From: Bacillota bacterium
Lineage (GTDB): Bacteria > Bacillota > Clostridia > Lachnospirales > Lachnospiraceae
Length of the DNA: 7,934 bases
Direction: 5' to 3'
Assembly: GCA_017861355.1 (NCBI GenBank)
Contig: JAGFXQ010000159.1
Location: 1 to 7,934, forward strand
In this document: in pieces, positions 1-6,435 of the stretch
How the letters are laid out: each line of letters begins with the position of its first letter
Position numbering within the stretch: the first letter of the stretch is position 1
Made by a program: the position numbers and the translations under genes
Notes under the pieces: model-generated
What the model was told of the DNA's origin: nothing
The model's input: only the letters and a program-made list of their open reading frames with translations
The model's database searches: none

Positions 1-1
1 A

Positions 2-178
2 GCAGAAGAACTACTTGCCGGAAGTCGTGACGTCCTTGATAAGATAGCAGAACATCTGATCACGAAGGAGACCATCACCGGAGAAGAGTTTATGAAGATT
101 TACAACGAAGTGAAGGGAATTGTTGACGAACCGAAAGCAGAGCTTGAGGATAAGACAACGGAGACCTCACAGTTCTGA
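2..178 (+). CDS. ftsH: C-terminal end of ATP-dependent zinc metalloprotease FtsH (partial)
   Basis: This is the last 58 codons of an open frame that enters from the left edge and stops at TGA 176-178. The visible protein begins AEELLAGSRDVLDKIAEHLI and continues with KETITGEEFMKIY. This matches the end of the M41 peptidase domain of FtsH, where a helix with a 'LDxIAExLxxKETITGEEF' pattern precedes a poorly conserved, charged tail; here the tail is about 20 residues rich in E, D, K and T and ends in SQF. FtsH is a membrane-anchored hexameric AAA+ protease that degrades damaged membrane proteins and some short-lived cytosolic ones. The AAA+ module and the HEXXH zinc site lie outside the window, so the call rests on this short C-terminal stretch alone. 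It is followed 54 bases later by a strong terminator, so it is the last gene of its transcript. Confidence 0.8.
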   Translation, partial: AEELLAGSRDVLDKIAEHLITKETITGEEFMKIYNEVKGIVDEPKAELEDKTTETSQF

Positions 179-232
179 TATAAAGGATAATTCGAAATGT
201 TAGTGAAATGAATTATATATAAATAATCAGGT

Positions 233-272
233 AAGGGATAAGCTACGAACATCGTATGTTTATCCCTTTTTT
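233..272 (+). terminator. Rho-independent terminator after ftsH
   Basis: A perfect 9-bp stem, AAGGGATAA (233-241) with TTATCCCTT (260-268), encloses a second 5-bp stem, TACGA (244-248) with TCGTA (252-256), closed by the loop ACA. A run of six T residues (267-272) overlaps and follows the 3' arm. It lies 54 bases past the ftsH stop and should separate ftsH from everything downstream. Confidence 0.9.
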
Positions 273-313
273 GTATATAGAATTAAAGTGTCAAAAGGGG
301 CTATGCCCTCTTC

Positions 314-335
314 CTAATACCACACTAATACCACA
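314..335. repeat. Tandem 11-bp duplication in the left arm of the element
   Basis: CTAATACCACA occurs twice back to back (314-324 and 325-335). The right arm holds only one complementary copy (369-379). The flanking bases TTC at 311-313 also match the right arm past that copy, so the right arm can pair with either left copy. The simplest reading is that the left arm gained an 11-bp duplication after the palindrome formed. Confidence 0.9.
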
Positions 336-379
336 TATTGCTATCGCAAGCAAGCTTGCATAGCAATATGTGGTATTAG
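325..379. repeat. Central long hairpin of the palindromic element
   Basis: A perfect 20-bp inverted repeat (325-344 with 360-379, arms starting CTAATACCACATATTG) surrounds a smaller stem, GCAAG (346-350) with CTTGC (355-359), with loop CAAG. With base 345 bulged this makes about 25 bp of stem. No T tract follows the 3' arm, so it does not look like a terminator. Confidence 0.9.
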
Positions 380-418
380 GAAAGCACCAAAGGTGCTTTT
401 GATACTTTAATTATATAG

Positions 419-641
419 CAAATTGCAGGAATGTTAAAAGATCGATGGATTGTATATACTTACAAAATTAGGATGTCATCGGTCTTAGTATGTGGTAAAA
501 TTATTCTATATATGACAAAGTATTCCATACGGCTTCATTATCTGGACAAGAATAATATTAAGATATTTGTAAGATTTATATCGGGTGAAATGAAAGTATT
601 GTTTACTATAATCAGGGTAGGCATTTGGAAAGGAAGAAATC
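419..641 (+). promoter_or_regulatory. Upstream region of the two-component operon, candidate -10 at 607-612
   Basis: No credible gene is seen in these 223 AT-rich bases. A perfect TATAAT (607-612) lies 29 bases before the response-regulator ATG, giving a leader of about 23 bases that contains the Shine-Dalgarno AAAGGAAG near 629-636. No good -35 hexamer sits 16-18 bases upstream, which would suit a promoter that needs an activator. TAAGAT occurs at 559-564 and again at 570-575, an 11-bp spacing like that used by OmpR/PhoB-family direct-repeat sites. A weaker alternative promoter is ATGACA (512-517) with CATTAT (536-541). Promoter placement is inference. Confidence 0.35.
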
Positions 642-1340
642 ATGGGTGCGAGAATCTTAGTAGTGGATGATGACAGAGAGATAGTCAAAGCAATTGATAA
701 ACTTCTGTCGATGGAGGGGTATGAGGTGTTGAAAGCCTATAATGGCATGGAAGCCATTGATACATTGATGAGTAATGATGTACAGCTGCTTCTACTGGAT
801 ATTATGATGCCTAGGTTGGACGGCTTGTCAACAACGATGAAGATCCGCGAAAAACGTAATATCCCAATCATTCTACTGTCAGCAAAGTCTGAGGATAGTG
901 ATAAGATATTGGGGCTGACGATGGGCGCGGATGATTATATCACGAAGCCGTATCATCCACAGGAGCTGTTGGCAAGAGTGAAGAGTCATTTGAGGCGATA
1001 TCTGGTACTTGGAGATGCAGTGAACCATCTTCAATCCACAGATATCATCATTGGAGGGCTGATTCTTGATACCGCTGCGAAGCTGCTCAGCGTTGACGGA
1101 GATCCGGTCAAGCTAACAGCAACGGAATACAAGATATTAGAACTTCTGATGAGCCATGCAGGCAGGGTATTCTCCGCAGAAGAGATCTATGAGCGGGTCT
1201 GGAATGAGCCGGCTTACTCGATTGAGAATACCGTGATGGTACATATCAGACGTATCCGTGAGAAAATCGAAATTAATCCAAAGGAGCCAAATTATTTGAA
1301 GGTGGTGTGGGGAATTGGTTACAAAATTGAAAAACTTTAA
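642..1340 (+). CDS. OmpR/PhoB-family response regulator (VanR-like)
   Basis: This 232-residue protein is the DNA-binding half of a two-component system and acts in the cytoplasm. The receiver domain covers about residues 3-115. It has the acidic pocket D9-D10, the phosphoacceptor D53 in LLLLDIMMPRLDG, the switch residue S80 in IILLSAK, Y99 and the invariant K102 in DDYITKPY. The C-terminal winged-helix domain covers about 130-232, with the typical LTATEYKILELLMSHAGRVF and VMVHIRRIREKIE (recognition helix) and the ending VWGIGYKIEKL. The length is normal for the family and every key residue is present, so it should be functional. The ATG at 642 has AAAGGAAG upstream and begins exactly at the receiver's first strand. 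Its end overlaps the histidine kinase by 26 bp, so the two are surely cotranscribed and probably translationally coupled. The regulated genes cannot be inferred; autoregulation is common in the family. Confidence 0.95.
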   Translation: MGARILVVDDDREIVKAIDKLLSMEGYEVLKAYNGMEAIDTLMSNDVQLLLLDIMMPRLDGLSTTMKIREKRNIPIILLSAKSEDSDKILGLTMGADDYITKPYHPQELLARVKSHLRRYLVLGDAVNHLQSTDIIIGGLILDTAAKLLSVDGDPVKLTATEYKILELLMSHAGRVFSAEEIYERVWNEPAYSIENTVMVHIRRIREKIEINPKEPNYLKVVWGIGYKIEKL

Positions 1341-3204
1341 TTTTAACAAAAATACAAAAGCAGTTATCTTTTTCCTTGTTATTATCTTCTTTGTGATTGC
1401 TATGCTACAGCTGCAGCTGGGGTTACAGAAGAAGATTGATCCGGAATGTCTGGTTGAACCGGAATTTTATCAAAGTAAGGCATTCAACAAAGAAGTGAAT
1501 GATGCGATGAGACTCGTTTCCTTAATTGCTTTTCAGCATAAGCAATTAGATCAGGTTCCATTCTATTACTATTTTAATAACGGATCTGAGGAATATTCGA
1601 ATAAGGATGAAACCGATCGGGCATTTTACGAGCAATTCAATCGGGCTTTCTTCTATATGGAAGAAGGAGCATGGAGAGATGGAGAGAATGCCTATCGTAA
1701 AGCAGATTTTGGCTATGAGCTTTTTAAGAAAAAAACAGTAGCATACATCGCTTATACAGATTACTATTTGGAGACCAGGCAGAGACAGTGGGACCAGGAT
1801 CGTAAATCGCTGATGCCATATGCAATTGTATTATGTGTAAGTGCATTGTTGGGGGTTGCTGCTTTGATCGCATTCTGTATTCTGGCGGTAAGAGATCCGC
1901 AGGAGTTGAGAGAATCACAGAAGGGGAAGGAACCTGGTTTTCGTCCGGAGAAGATCCACACAGAAGCCTTATTACTGGCATTGGGCTTCGGAGTATGGTG
2001 GTTTATCACCGGAATGGCTGGAATTATAGGAAAGGGAATTGCACTTGGTATTAAGATGGATATGTTTGGTGTGAATTTCCTAGAACTGTTTTCGGCAGAT
2101 AATGGCACTATCGCTATTTTCATTGTGGTGGTATCTGCCTTGGCTGGAGCTCTGTTTCTGATCATAATATATTCTCTGCTTCGAAAATGGAGAGAAAAAA
2201 CATTGCTTCAGGATAGTATCCTTTATCGTATCATATCTAAGCTCCGCAGGCTGATCGCTGGTGCAGCCCGATACCTGTGTTATGGAGATCTGTTTCAGCA
2301 GTCATCCTATGCAATGAATCTATACTACCGTCAGATTTGTTTTTTGGCTTTGACTATCTTTAATATAACCCTTGGTGTATATCTTTCAACCAAATTGATA
2401 TTGTGGGCAATCCTACCTTTTGTTGCAGAGATCCTTGTCATTGCATGGTACACGGTAGGGAATAAGCGTATCTATGATATGATTGATCAGGAGATTAGAA
2501 GACGAACAGAAGAACAGATAAAATCAGAAAGAATGAAGGTAGAGCTCGTTACGAATGTTTCCCATGATCTTAAGACGCCGATTACCTCCATCGTCAGTTT
2601 CCTTGATTTGTTATCCAAGGAGGAACCACTCTCAGAGGCGGGAAGAGACTATATCCGAATTCTGCAGGAGAAGTCAGAACGATTGAATAAGATTGTAACT
2701 GACCTATTCGATCTGGCCAAAAGCACCAGTGGTGATATGACATTGAAGTTGGAGAAAATCGATTTGGGAAAGCTGATTAACCAGACACTGGCTGATATGG
2801 AGGATCGGATTGTTGCATCCGGGCTTTCCCTTAAGATGATATTATTGGAAACACCGGTTTATATTCAAGCAGACGGAAATAAGCTTTACCGAGTTTTCCA
2901 GAACCTGATTGATAACGCAATAAAATATTCTATGGCTGGAACCAGAGTATATATCGAGTTGACACTCCTGGAGGGTCGTGCTATTGCATCGATTAAGAAT
3001 ATCGCAGGTTATGATATGACTTTTACGCCGCAGGATATCCTTCAACGGTTTGCCAGAGGCGACCTGGCAAGAACCTCGGAGGGAAGCGGACTTGGGTTAT
3101 CCATAGCCGAAAGTTATACAAAGCTCTGCGGTGGTGATTTTCAGGTAGAGTTGGAGGGAGATATGTTCAAGGTCTTCTTAAGCTTTGCCCTGGATAATGA
3201 GTAG
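1315..3204 (+). CDS. Multi-pass membrane sensor histidine kinase
   Basis: This is the 629-residue partner kinase of the upstream regulator. The likely start is TTG 1315, preceded by AAGGTGG; this keeps the basic N-terminus and the whole first membrane helix, and the next in-frame ATG (1402) would cut that helix. Predicted membrane segments are about residues 16-35, 167-190, 218-245, 264-290, 341-360 and 364-384. The region between the first two (36-166, acidic and aromatic-rich) is probably extracytoplasmic and could be the sensor; it matches no domain I recognise. A charged linker (385-410) leads to the HisKA domain with H417 in NVSHDLKTPITSI. The ATPase domain has the N box NLIDNAIKYS (N534), an FARGD phenylalanine motif and the G2 box SEGSGLGLS (588-596). 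The usual G1 box DxGxG is replaced by KNIAGYDM, which I recall from other clostridial VanS-like kinases. The stimulus is unknown. Confidence 0.92.
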   Translation: MVTKLKNFNFNKNTKAVIFFLVIIFFVIAMLQLQLGLQKKIDPECLVEPEFYQSKAFNKEVNDAMRLVSLIAFQHKQLDQVPFYYYFNNGSEEYSNKDETDRAFYEQFNRAFFYMEEGAWRDGENAYRKADFGYELFKKKTVAYIAYTDYYLETRQRQWDQDRKSLMPYAIVLCVSALLGVAALIAFCILAVRDPQELRESQKGKEPGFRPEKIHTEALLLALGFGVWWFITGMAGIIGKGIALGIKMDMFGVNFLELFSADNGTIAIFIVVVSALAGALFLIIIYSLLRKWREKTLLQDSILYRIISKLRRLIAGAARYLCYGDLFQQSSYAMNLYYRQICFLALTIFNITLGVYLSTKLILWAILPFVAEILVIAWYTVGNKRIYDMIDQEIRRRTEEQIKSERMKVELVTNVSHDLKTPITSIVSFLDLLSKEEPLSEAGRDYIRILQEKSERLNKIVTDLFDLAKSTSGDMTLKLEKIDLGKLINQTLADMEDRIVASGLSLKMILLETPVYIQADGNKLYRVFQNLIDNAIKYSMAGTRVYIELTLLEGRAIASIKNIAGYDMTFTPQDILQRFARGDLARTSEGSGLGLSIAESYTKLCGGDFQVELEGDMFKVFLSFALDNE

Positions 3205-3233
3205 ATTCTGTGGCAGAAATGAGAGTAGATTCC

Positions 3234-3289
3234 GGAGCCGGAGAGAGGATTGGTAAGGTCCATCCTCTCTCTGGCTCCTCCCTGTTTTT
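3234..3289 (+). terminator. Strong terminator of the two-component operon
   Basis: GGAGCCGGAGAGAGGAT (3234-3250) pairs with 3262-3278 to give a 17-bp GC-rich stem with one G:T wobble (3240 with 3272) and an 11-base loop. The T run TTTTT (3285-3289) follows after a short spacer. It lies 30 bases past the kinase stop. The T run overlaps the stop codon of the convergent racemase gene. On the minus strand no T tract follows the stem, so termination in that direction would be weaker, though the hairpin may still help. Confidence 0.9.
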
Positions 3290-3974
3290 ATATAGCATCC
3301 ATCGCTGCTTTGGTTGCATGAATTATTGTAGTATCAAACAATGGGACTTCCGTTTCTTCCTGCGTGACAAGCAAGCCAATCTCGGTGCATCCGAGGATGA
3401 CACCTTCTGCACCACTGATTGCCAATGTCTCAATGATTCGCAGAAACTCTTTCTTTGACTTCGGGGATTGGATTCCTAAGCAAAGCTCCTGATAGATCGT
3501 GAAGTTGATAAGTTCGATATCGTTTGCCTCAGGAATCATTACCTCAAGTCCTGCTTCGATCAGCTTCGATTTGTAGAAATCCTGCTGCATGGTATATTTT
3601 GTACCCAATAAAGCTATCTTCTTGATGCCTTGCTTGACGAGTACGTCAGCCGTTGCCTCTGCAATGTGGAGGATTGGTATTGAGATTTTCTGCTGAATCA
3701 GACCAATAACCTTATGCATTGTATTCGTACAGATCACAATATAATCTGCGCCTGCCTTCTGAAGACTCAGAGCAGCTTCTGATAAGAACTCACCACTTTT
3801 CTCCCATTCTCCTCTTACCTGACACTCTTCGATTTCTTGAAAATCTACACTGTAGAGAATACATTTCGCAGAGTGGAACCCACCTAGCTGTTGTTTCACT
3901 ACCTCATTGATTATCTTATAATAGGTCACGGTGCTTTCCCAACTCATTCCTCCGATTAATCCGATTGTTTTCAT
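3288..3974 (-). CDS. Aspartate/glutamate racemase family amino-acid racemase (YgeA/RacX-like)
   Basis: This 228-residue protein belongs to the cofactor-independent Asp/Glu racemase family, in which two cysteines act as opposing acid/base residues to invert the alpha carbon of an amino acid. It opens with MKTIGLIGGMSWESTVTYY, nearly the signature of the broad-specificity racemase YgeA and its relatives. Both catalytic cysteines are present: C82 in VICTNTMH and C196 in ILGCTEIGLL. Two similar alpha/beta lobes, about 1-100 and 101-215, match the family's pseudo-symmetric fold, and the length is normal. There is no signal peptide, so it is cytosolic. The start is supported by GAGGT on the minus strand (3981-3985), six bases before the ATG. 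Substrate cannot be read from sequence; it could be Asp, Glu or a broad set, supplying D-amino acids for cell wall or signalling. It is a single gene, convergent with the kinase and divergent from uvrC. Confidence 0.93.
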   Translation of the reverse strand: MKTIGLIGGMSWESTVTYYKIINEVVKQQLGGFHSAKCILYSVDFQEIEECQVRGEWEKSGEFLSEAALSLQKAGADYIVICTNTMHKVIGLIQQKISIPILHIAEATADVLVKQGIKKIALLGTKYTMQQDFYKSKLIEAGLEVMIPEANDIELINFTIYQELCLGIQSPKSKKEFLRIIETLAISGAEGVILGCTEIGLLVTQEETEVPLFDTTIIHATKAAMDAI

Positions 3975-4102
3975 TCTTGTACCTCGTTTCGATCATTTTT
4001 TGTGAACCCTATTAGGAATTAGATTAGTATTACGAAACTTCATAAACTTGGCTTATATGCACCCAACGGATACAGCTCGTAATATCTAATAAATTGTTTT
4101 AC

Positions 4103-4108
4103 ATTATA
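4103..4108 (-). promoter_or_regulatory. Candidate -10 box for the racemase gene
   Basis: The minus strand reads TATAAT at 4108-4103. No good -35 hexamer is seen at the usual distance, and the leader to the start at 3974 would be about 120 bases. It is the best -10 match in this spacer for the minus strand, but AT-rich DNA gives such matches by chance. Confidence 0.25.
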
Positions 4109-4172
4109 TAACAAACGATTTAAAAATGCTAATATATTCATTTTTAATAAAATCTGATCTGTTATAGACTTA

Positions 4173-4238
4173 ATTCAATCTACTAAGTTGTTGCATTCAA
4201 TCTACTAAGTAGTTGTATGCAATCTACTTTGTTGTTGT
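4173..4238. repeat. Three tandem 22-bp repeats in the racemase-uvrC spacer
   Basis: Copies lie at 4173-4194, 4195-4216 and 4217-4238, followed by a degenerate start of a fourth (4239-4248). Copies 1 and 2 differ at two positions; copy 3 differs at a few more. The shared core is CAATCTACT, then 2 variable bases, then GT-GTTG. Each unit has imperfect dyad symmetry, clearest in copy 2 with CTAC (4202-4205) and GTAG (4209-4212). The 22-bp period is close to two helical turns, which would place each unit on the same DNA face, and the array ends 8 bases before the uvrC -35 box. This suggests an operator array for a DNA-binding protein. There are no spacers, so it is not a CRISPR. The rest of the spacer (3975-4172) is AT-rich with no gene. 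Confidence 0.9.
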
Positions 4239-4246
4239 ATTTCAAT

Positions 4247-4275
4247 TTGTCTATGCGTAGAAATTATGCTATACT
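4247..4275 (+). promoter_or_regulatory. Extended -10 sigma-A promoter of uvrC
   Basis: TTGTCT (4247-4252) and TATACT (4270-4275) are separated by exactly 17 bases, and TG at 4267-4268 one base before the -10 box gives an extended -10. Transcription should start near 4282, leaving a leader of about 80 bases. No LexA-type operator (GAAC-N4-GTTC) is seen here, so SOS control is not suggested by the sequence. Confidence 0.8.
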
Positions 4276-4361
4276 AATTCTGCATGACAAACAGAGGAAA
4301 CGATGAGATAAAAAACTACAATGAATACCTACGTAACTGCTAAAGAAAGGCACGGGTTATT

Positions 4362-6233
4362 ATGTTTAATATAGAAGAAGAACTGAAAAAATTACCGGCA
4401 AAGCCCGGTGTCTATATCATGCGGGATCAAAAGGACAATATCATATATGTCGGAAAAGCCATTATCCTCAAGAATCGCGTGCGGTCATACTTTCAGACCA
4501 GCCGAAATCATACAGAGAAGATCAGACAAATGGTCGAGCGAATCGATCATTTCGAATATATTATTACAGACTCAGAATTAGAAGCACTGGTGTTGGAATG
4601 TAATCTGATTAAAGAACACATGCCGAAGTATAACACGATGCTGAAGGATGACAAGACCTATCCTTATATTCGTGTGACGACCAACGAAGCATATCCCAAG
4701 GTGTCAATCAGCAGGGAGATGAAGAAGGATAAGTCCAAATACTTTGGTCCCTATACCAGCGTCTATGCTGTGAAGGACACTTTGGAACTTCTTCGCCGGA
4801 TCTACAAGATCCGGACCTGCAATCGTGTGCTGCCAAGAGATATAGGGAAGGAACGGCCCTGTCTGTATTATCATATGGGTCAGTGTGATGCACCCTGTCA
4901 GGGATATATCTCAGAAGCAGATTACAAAAGTAATATTGATGAAGTCATGGAGTTTTTGAACGGTAATTATTCCAGAGTCGGAAAACTGCTAGAAGAGAAG
5001 ATGATGAAAGCCTCGGAAGAGATGGAATTTGAGAAGGCTGCGGAGTATCGGGATCTCCTAGGCAGTGTGAAGCAGATTGCCAATCGTCAGAAAATCACGA
5101 ATACCGATCAGGTGGATCGCGATATTGTGGCATTTGCCAGAGATAAGGATGAGGCGGTGGTGCAAACCTTCTTTATCCGTGGTGGTAAATTGATTGGAAG
5201 AGATAATTTTCACCTATCCGGCGTTCAGGACGAAGAAGATGGTAACATCATGGCCAGCTTTCTGAAACAATTCTATGCAGGAACTCCGTATATTCCGAAG
5301 GAGATCTTCCTTGGTACCAAGACAGAGGAGGAGGATCTACTCACAGAATGGCTGTCGGCAAAACGTGGACAAAAAGTATATCTGAAGGTTCCCCAGAAGG
5401 GTGACAAGGAGAAGCTTGTTGATCTGGCCAGAAAGAATGCGGCATTAGTACTGAATCAGGATCTGGAGAAGATAAAAAGAGAAGAAGCAAAGACAGTCGG
5501 AGCACTTCGGGAACTGGCAGTGTATCTCGACTTGCCGCTTGTGGAGAGAATAGAATCCTTTGATATCTCTAACACCTCCGGTTTTGAATCGGTTGGTTCG
5601 ATGGTGGTCTATGAGAAGGGCAAGCCGAAGAAGGCGGATTATCGTAAATTCAAGATCAGAACGGTTCAGGGACCGGATGACTATGCTTCCATGTATGAGG
5701 TTCTTACCAGACGCTTTACTCACGGATTGCGGGAGCAGGAGCAATTGAGAGAAAAACAGATTGATGAATCTCTCGGAAGCTTCACCAAGTACCCGGATCT
5801 CATTCTTATGGATGGCGGAAAGGGACAGGTCGGAGTTGCACTCCGGGTATTGTCAGAGCTTAAGCTGGAGATTGCGGTGTGCGGTATGGTCAAGGATGAT
5901 AACCATCACACCAGAGGGTTATACTACAATAATCATGAACTGCCCGTTGATAAGAGCAGTGAATTATTTAAACTGATTACAAGAATTCAGGATGAGACCC
6001 ATCGTTTTGCAATTGAATATCACAAGCTCCTGCGTAACAAGACGCAGGTACGCTCCATCCTCGATGATATCAACGGAATCGGTCCGACGAGAAGGCGGGC
6101 TTTGATGAAATATTTTCAGTCTCTGGAGGCGATTGCCGCTGCAGAAATTGAAGAAATCATGGAGGTTCCGGCGATGAATCGACAGGCAGCAGAGCAGGTA
6201 TATGAATTTTTTCATAAACCTAAGGAGCAATAG
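4362..6233 (+). CDS. uvrC: UvrABC excinuclease subunit C
   Basis: This 623-residue protein is the nuclease of nucleotide excision repair: it joins UvrB at a lesion and cuts on both sides of it. Domains in order are as follows. The GIY-YIG nuclease (about 12-95, 3' cut) has GVY 16-18, YVG 29-31, R39 and E79. A cysteine cluster C153, C167, C175, C179 has the spacing of the iron-sulfur site known in UvrC. The UVR motif (about 203-238) binds UvrB. An RNase H-like endonuclease (5' cut) has the catalytic set D401 in SFDISN, D484 in LMDGGKGQ and H515 in KDDNHHTR. Tandem helix-hairpin-helix motifs (about 565-618, DINGIGPTRRRALMKYF) bind DNA. All key residues are present and the length is usual. The ATG 4362 matches the family's first residues; its Shine-Dalgarno AAAGG (4346-4350) is 11 bases away, a rather long spacing. 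It has its own promoter and is followed by hprK. Confidence 0.98.
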   Translation: MFNIEEELKKLPAKPGVYIMRDQKDNIIYVGKAIILKNRVRSYFQTSRNHTEKIRQMVERIDHFEYIITDSELEALVLECNLIKEHMPKYNTMLKDDKTYPYIRVTTNEAYPKVSISREMKKDKSKYFGPYTSVYAVKDTLELLRRIYKIRTCNRVLPRDIGKERPCLYYHMGQCDAPCQGYISEADYKSNIDEVMEFLNGNYSRVGKLLEEKMMKASEEMEFEKAAEYRDLLGSVKQIANRQKITNTDQVDRDIVAFARDKDEAVVQTFFIRGGKLIGRDNFHLSGVQDEEDGNIMASFLKQFYAGTPYIPKEIFLGTKTEEEDLLTEWLSAKRGQKVYLKVPQKGDKEKLVDLARKNAALVLNQDLEKIKREEAKTVGALRELAVYLDLPLVERIESFDISNTSGFESVGSMVVYEKGKPKKADYRKFKIRTVQGPDDYASMYEVLTRRFTHGLREQEQLREKQIDESLGSFTKYPDLILMDGGKGQVGVALRVLSELKLEIAVCGMVKDDNHHTRGLYYNNHELPVDKSSELFKLITRIQDETHRFAIEYHKLLRNKTQVRSILDDINGIGPTRRRALMKYFQSLEAIAAAEIEEIMEVPAMNRQAAEQVYEFFHKPKEQ

Positions 6234-6291
6234 GCATTTACATTCCGTTGATTCATGTGATACACTAACGATAAACGGATTGTAAAACGAG

Positions 6292-6328
6292 CTCAAAAGT
6301 GAAGCTTTTGAGATACTAATCTGTTTTT
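6292..6328 (+). terminator. Weak hairpin after uvrC, possible leaky terminator
   Basis: CTCAAAAG (6292-6299) and CTTTTGAG (6305-6312) form a perfect 8-bp stem with a 5-base loop. TTTTT (6324-6328) follows only after 11 bases, so it is not a canonical terminator. It may partly separate uvrC from hprK transcription. Confidence 0.35.
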
Positions 6329-6336
6329 ACTATGAA

Positions 6337-6364
6337 TTGAGCTAAGAATCTGCTTATGTATAAA
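6337..6364 (+). promoter_or_regulatory. Probable promoter of hprK
   Basis: TTGAGC (6337-6342) and TATAAA (6359-6364) are 16 bases apart. Transcription would start near 6371, giving a leader of about 65 bases to the preferred hprK start at 6436. The upstream ATG at 6385 would be only about 14 bases from that 5' end and has no ribosome site. Confidence 0.45.
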
Positions 6365-6406
6365 TAGAAGTTATTGCATATACAATGCATAAATATATAT
6401 TATATC

Positions 6407-6430
6407 GCAGACAGCGTCTGCAGATGGAGG
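6407..6430 (+). promoter_or_regulatory. Leader hairpin beside the hprK ribosome binding site
   Basis: GCAGAC (6407-6412) pairs with GTCTGC (6416-6421) over a 3-base loop, ending four bases before the strong Shine-Dalgarno GGAGG (6426-6430). That site is five bases from the ATG at 6436 and decides the start. The hairpin leaves the site open, so it may guide initiation toward 6436 or affect message stability. A role is inference. Confidence 0.5.
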
Positions 6431-6435
6431 TAAGA

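Larger units (their letters stand above)
281..412. mobile_element. 132-bp MITE-like or fold-back palindromic element
   Basis: The ends are 17-bp inverted repeats (281-297 and 396-412) that pair with a single G:T wobble (290 with 403). Inside are three further inverted repeats: GGGC-TAT-GCCC (298-308), a perfect 20-bp repeat (325-344 with 360-379), and a right-hand hairpin around GCACC-AAA-GGTGC (384-396). As single strand the element can fold as a four-way junction, an outer stem with three hairpin arms. The hexamer ATATAG lies directly outside both ends (275-280 and 413-418), as a target-site duplication would. There is no coding potential, so any movement would need a transposase supplied elsewhere. 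Small non-autonomous elements with terminal inverted repeats and short target duplications are the known class that fits. The flanks are AT-rich, so the 6-bp duplication alone is weak evidence. An alternative is a structured RNA or a complex terminator. I do not recognise the family. Confidence 0.55.

Noticed and set aside
281..412. tRNA or other known RNA gene, suggested by the cloverleaf-like fold
   Set aside because: The arms do not match tRNA dimensions, there is no TTCGA loop or anticodon arm of the right size, and the central stem is far too long.
431..670. 79-codon forward frame upstream of the response regulator
   Set aside because: It has no usable ribosome site, overlaps the regulator start out of frame, and its composition (I, Y and K rich) is that of translated AT-rich intergenic DNA.
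3210..3458. 82-codon forward frame running from the kinase terminator into the racemase gene
   Set aside because: It crosses a strong terminator and is antisense to a well-supported racemase gene.
4173..4248. CRISPR array
   Set aside because: The 22-bp units are directly adjacent with no unique spacers and no cas genes are seen.
3975..4361. Riboswitch or T-box in the racemase-uvrC spacer
   Set aside because: No conserved riboswitch core, T-box motif or leader terminator could be recognised; the spacer is AT-rich with only the repeats and promoters described.
4240..4361. LexA/SOS operator controlling uvrC
   Set aside because: No GAAC-N4-GTTC type dyad is present near the promoter.
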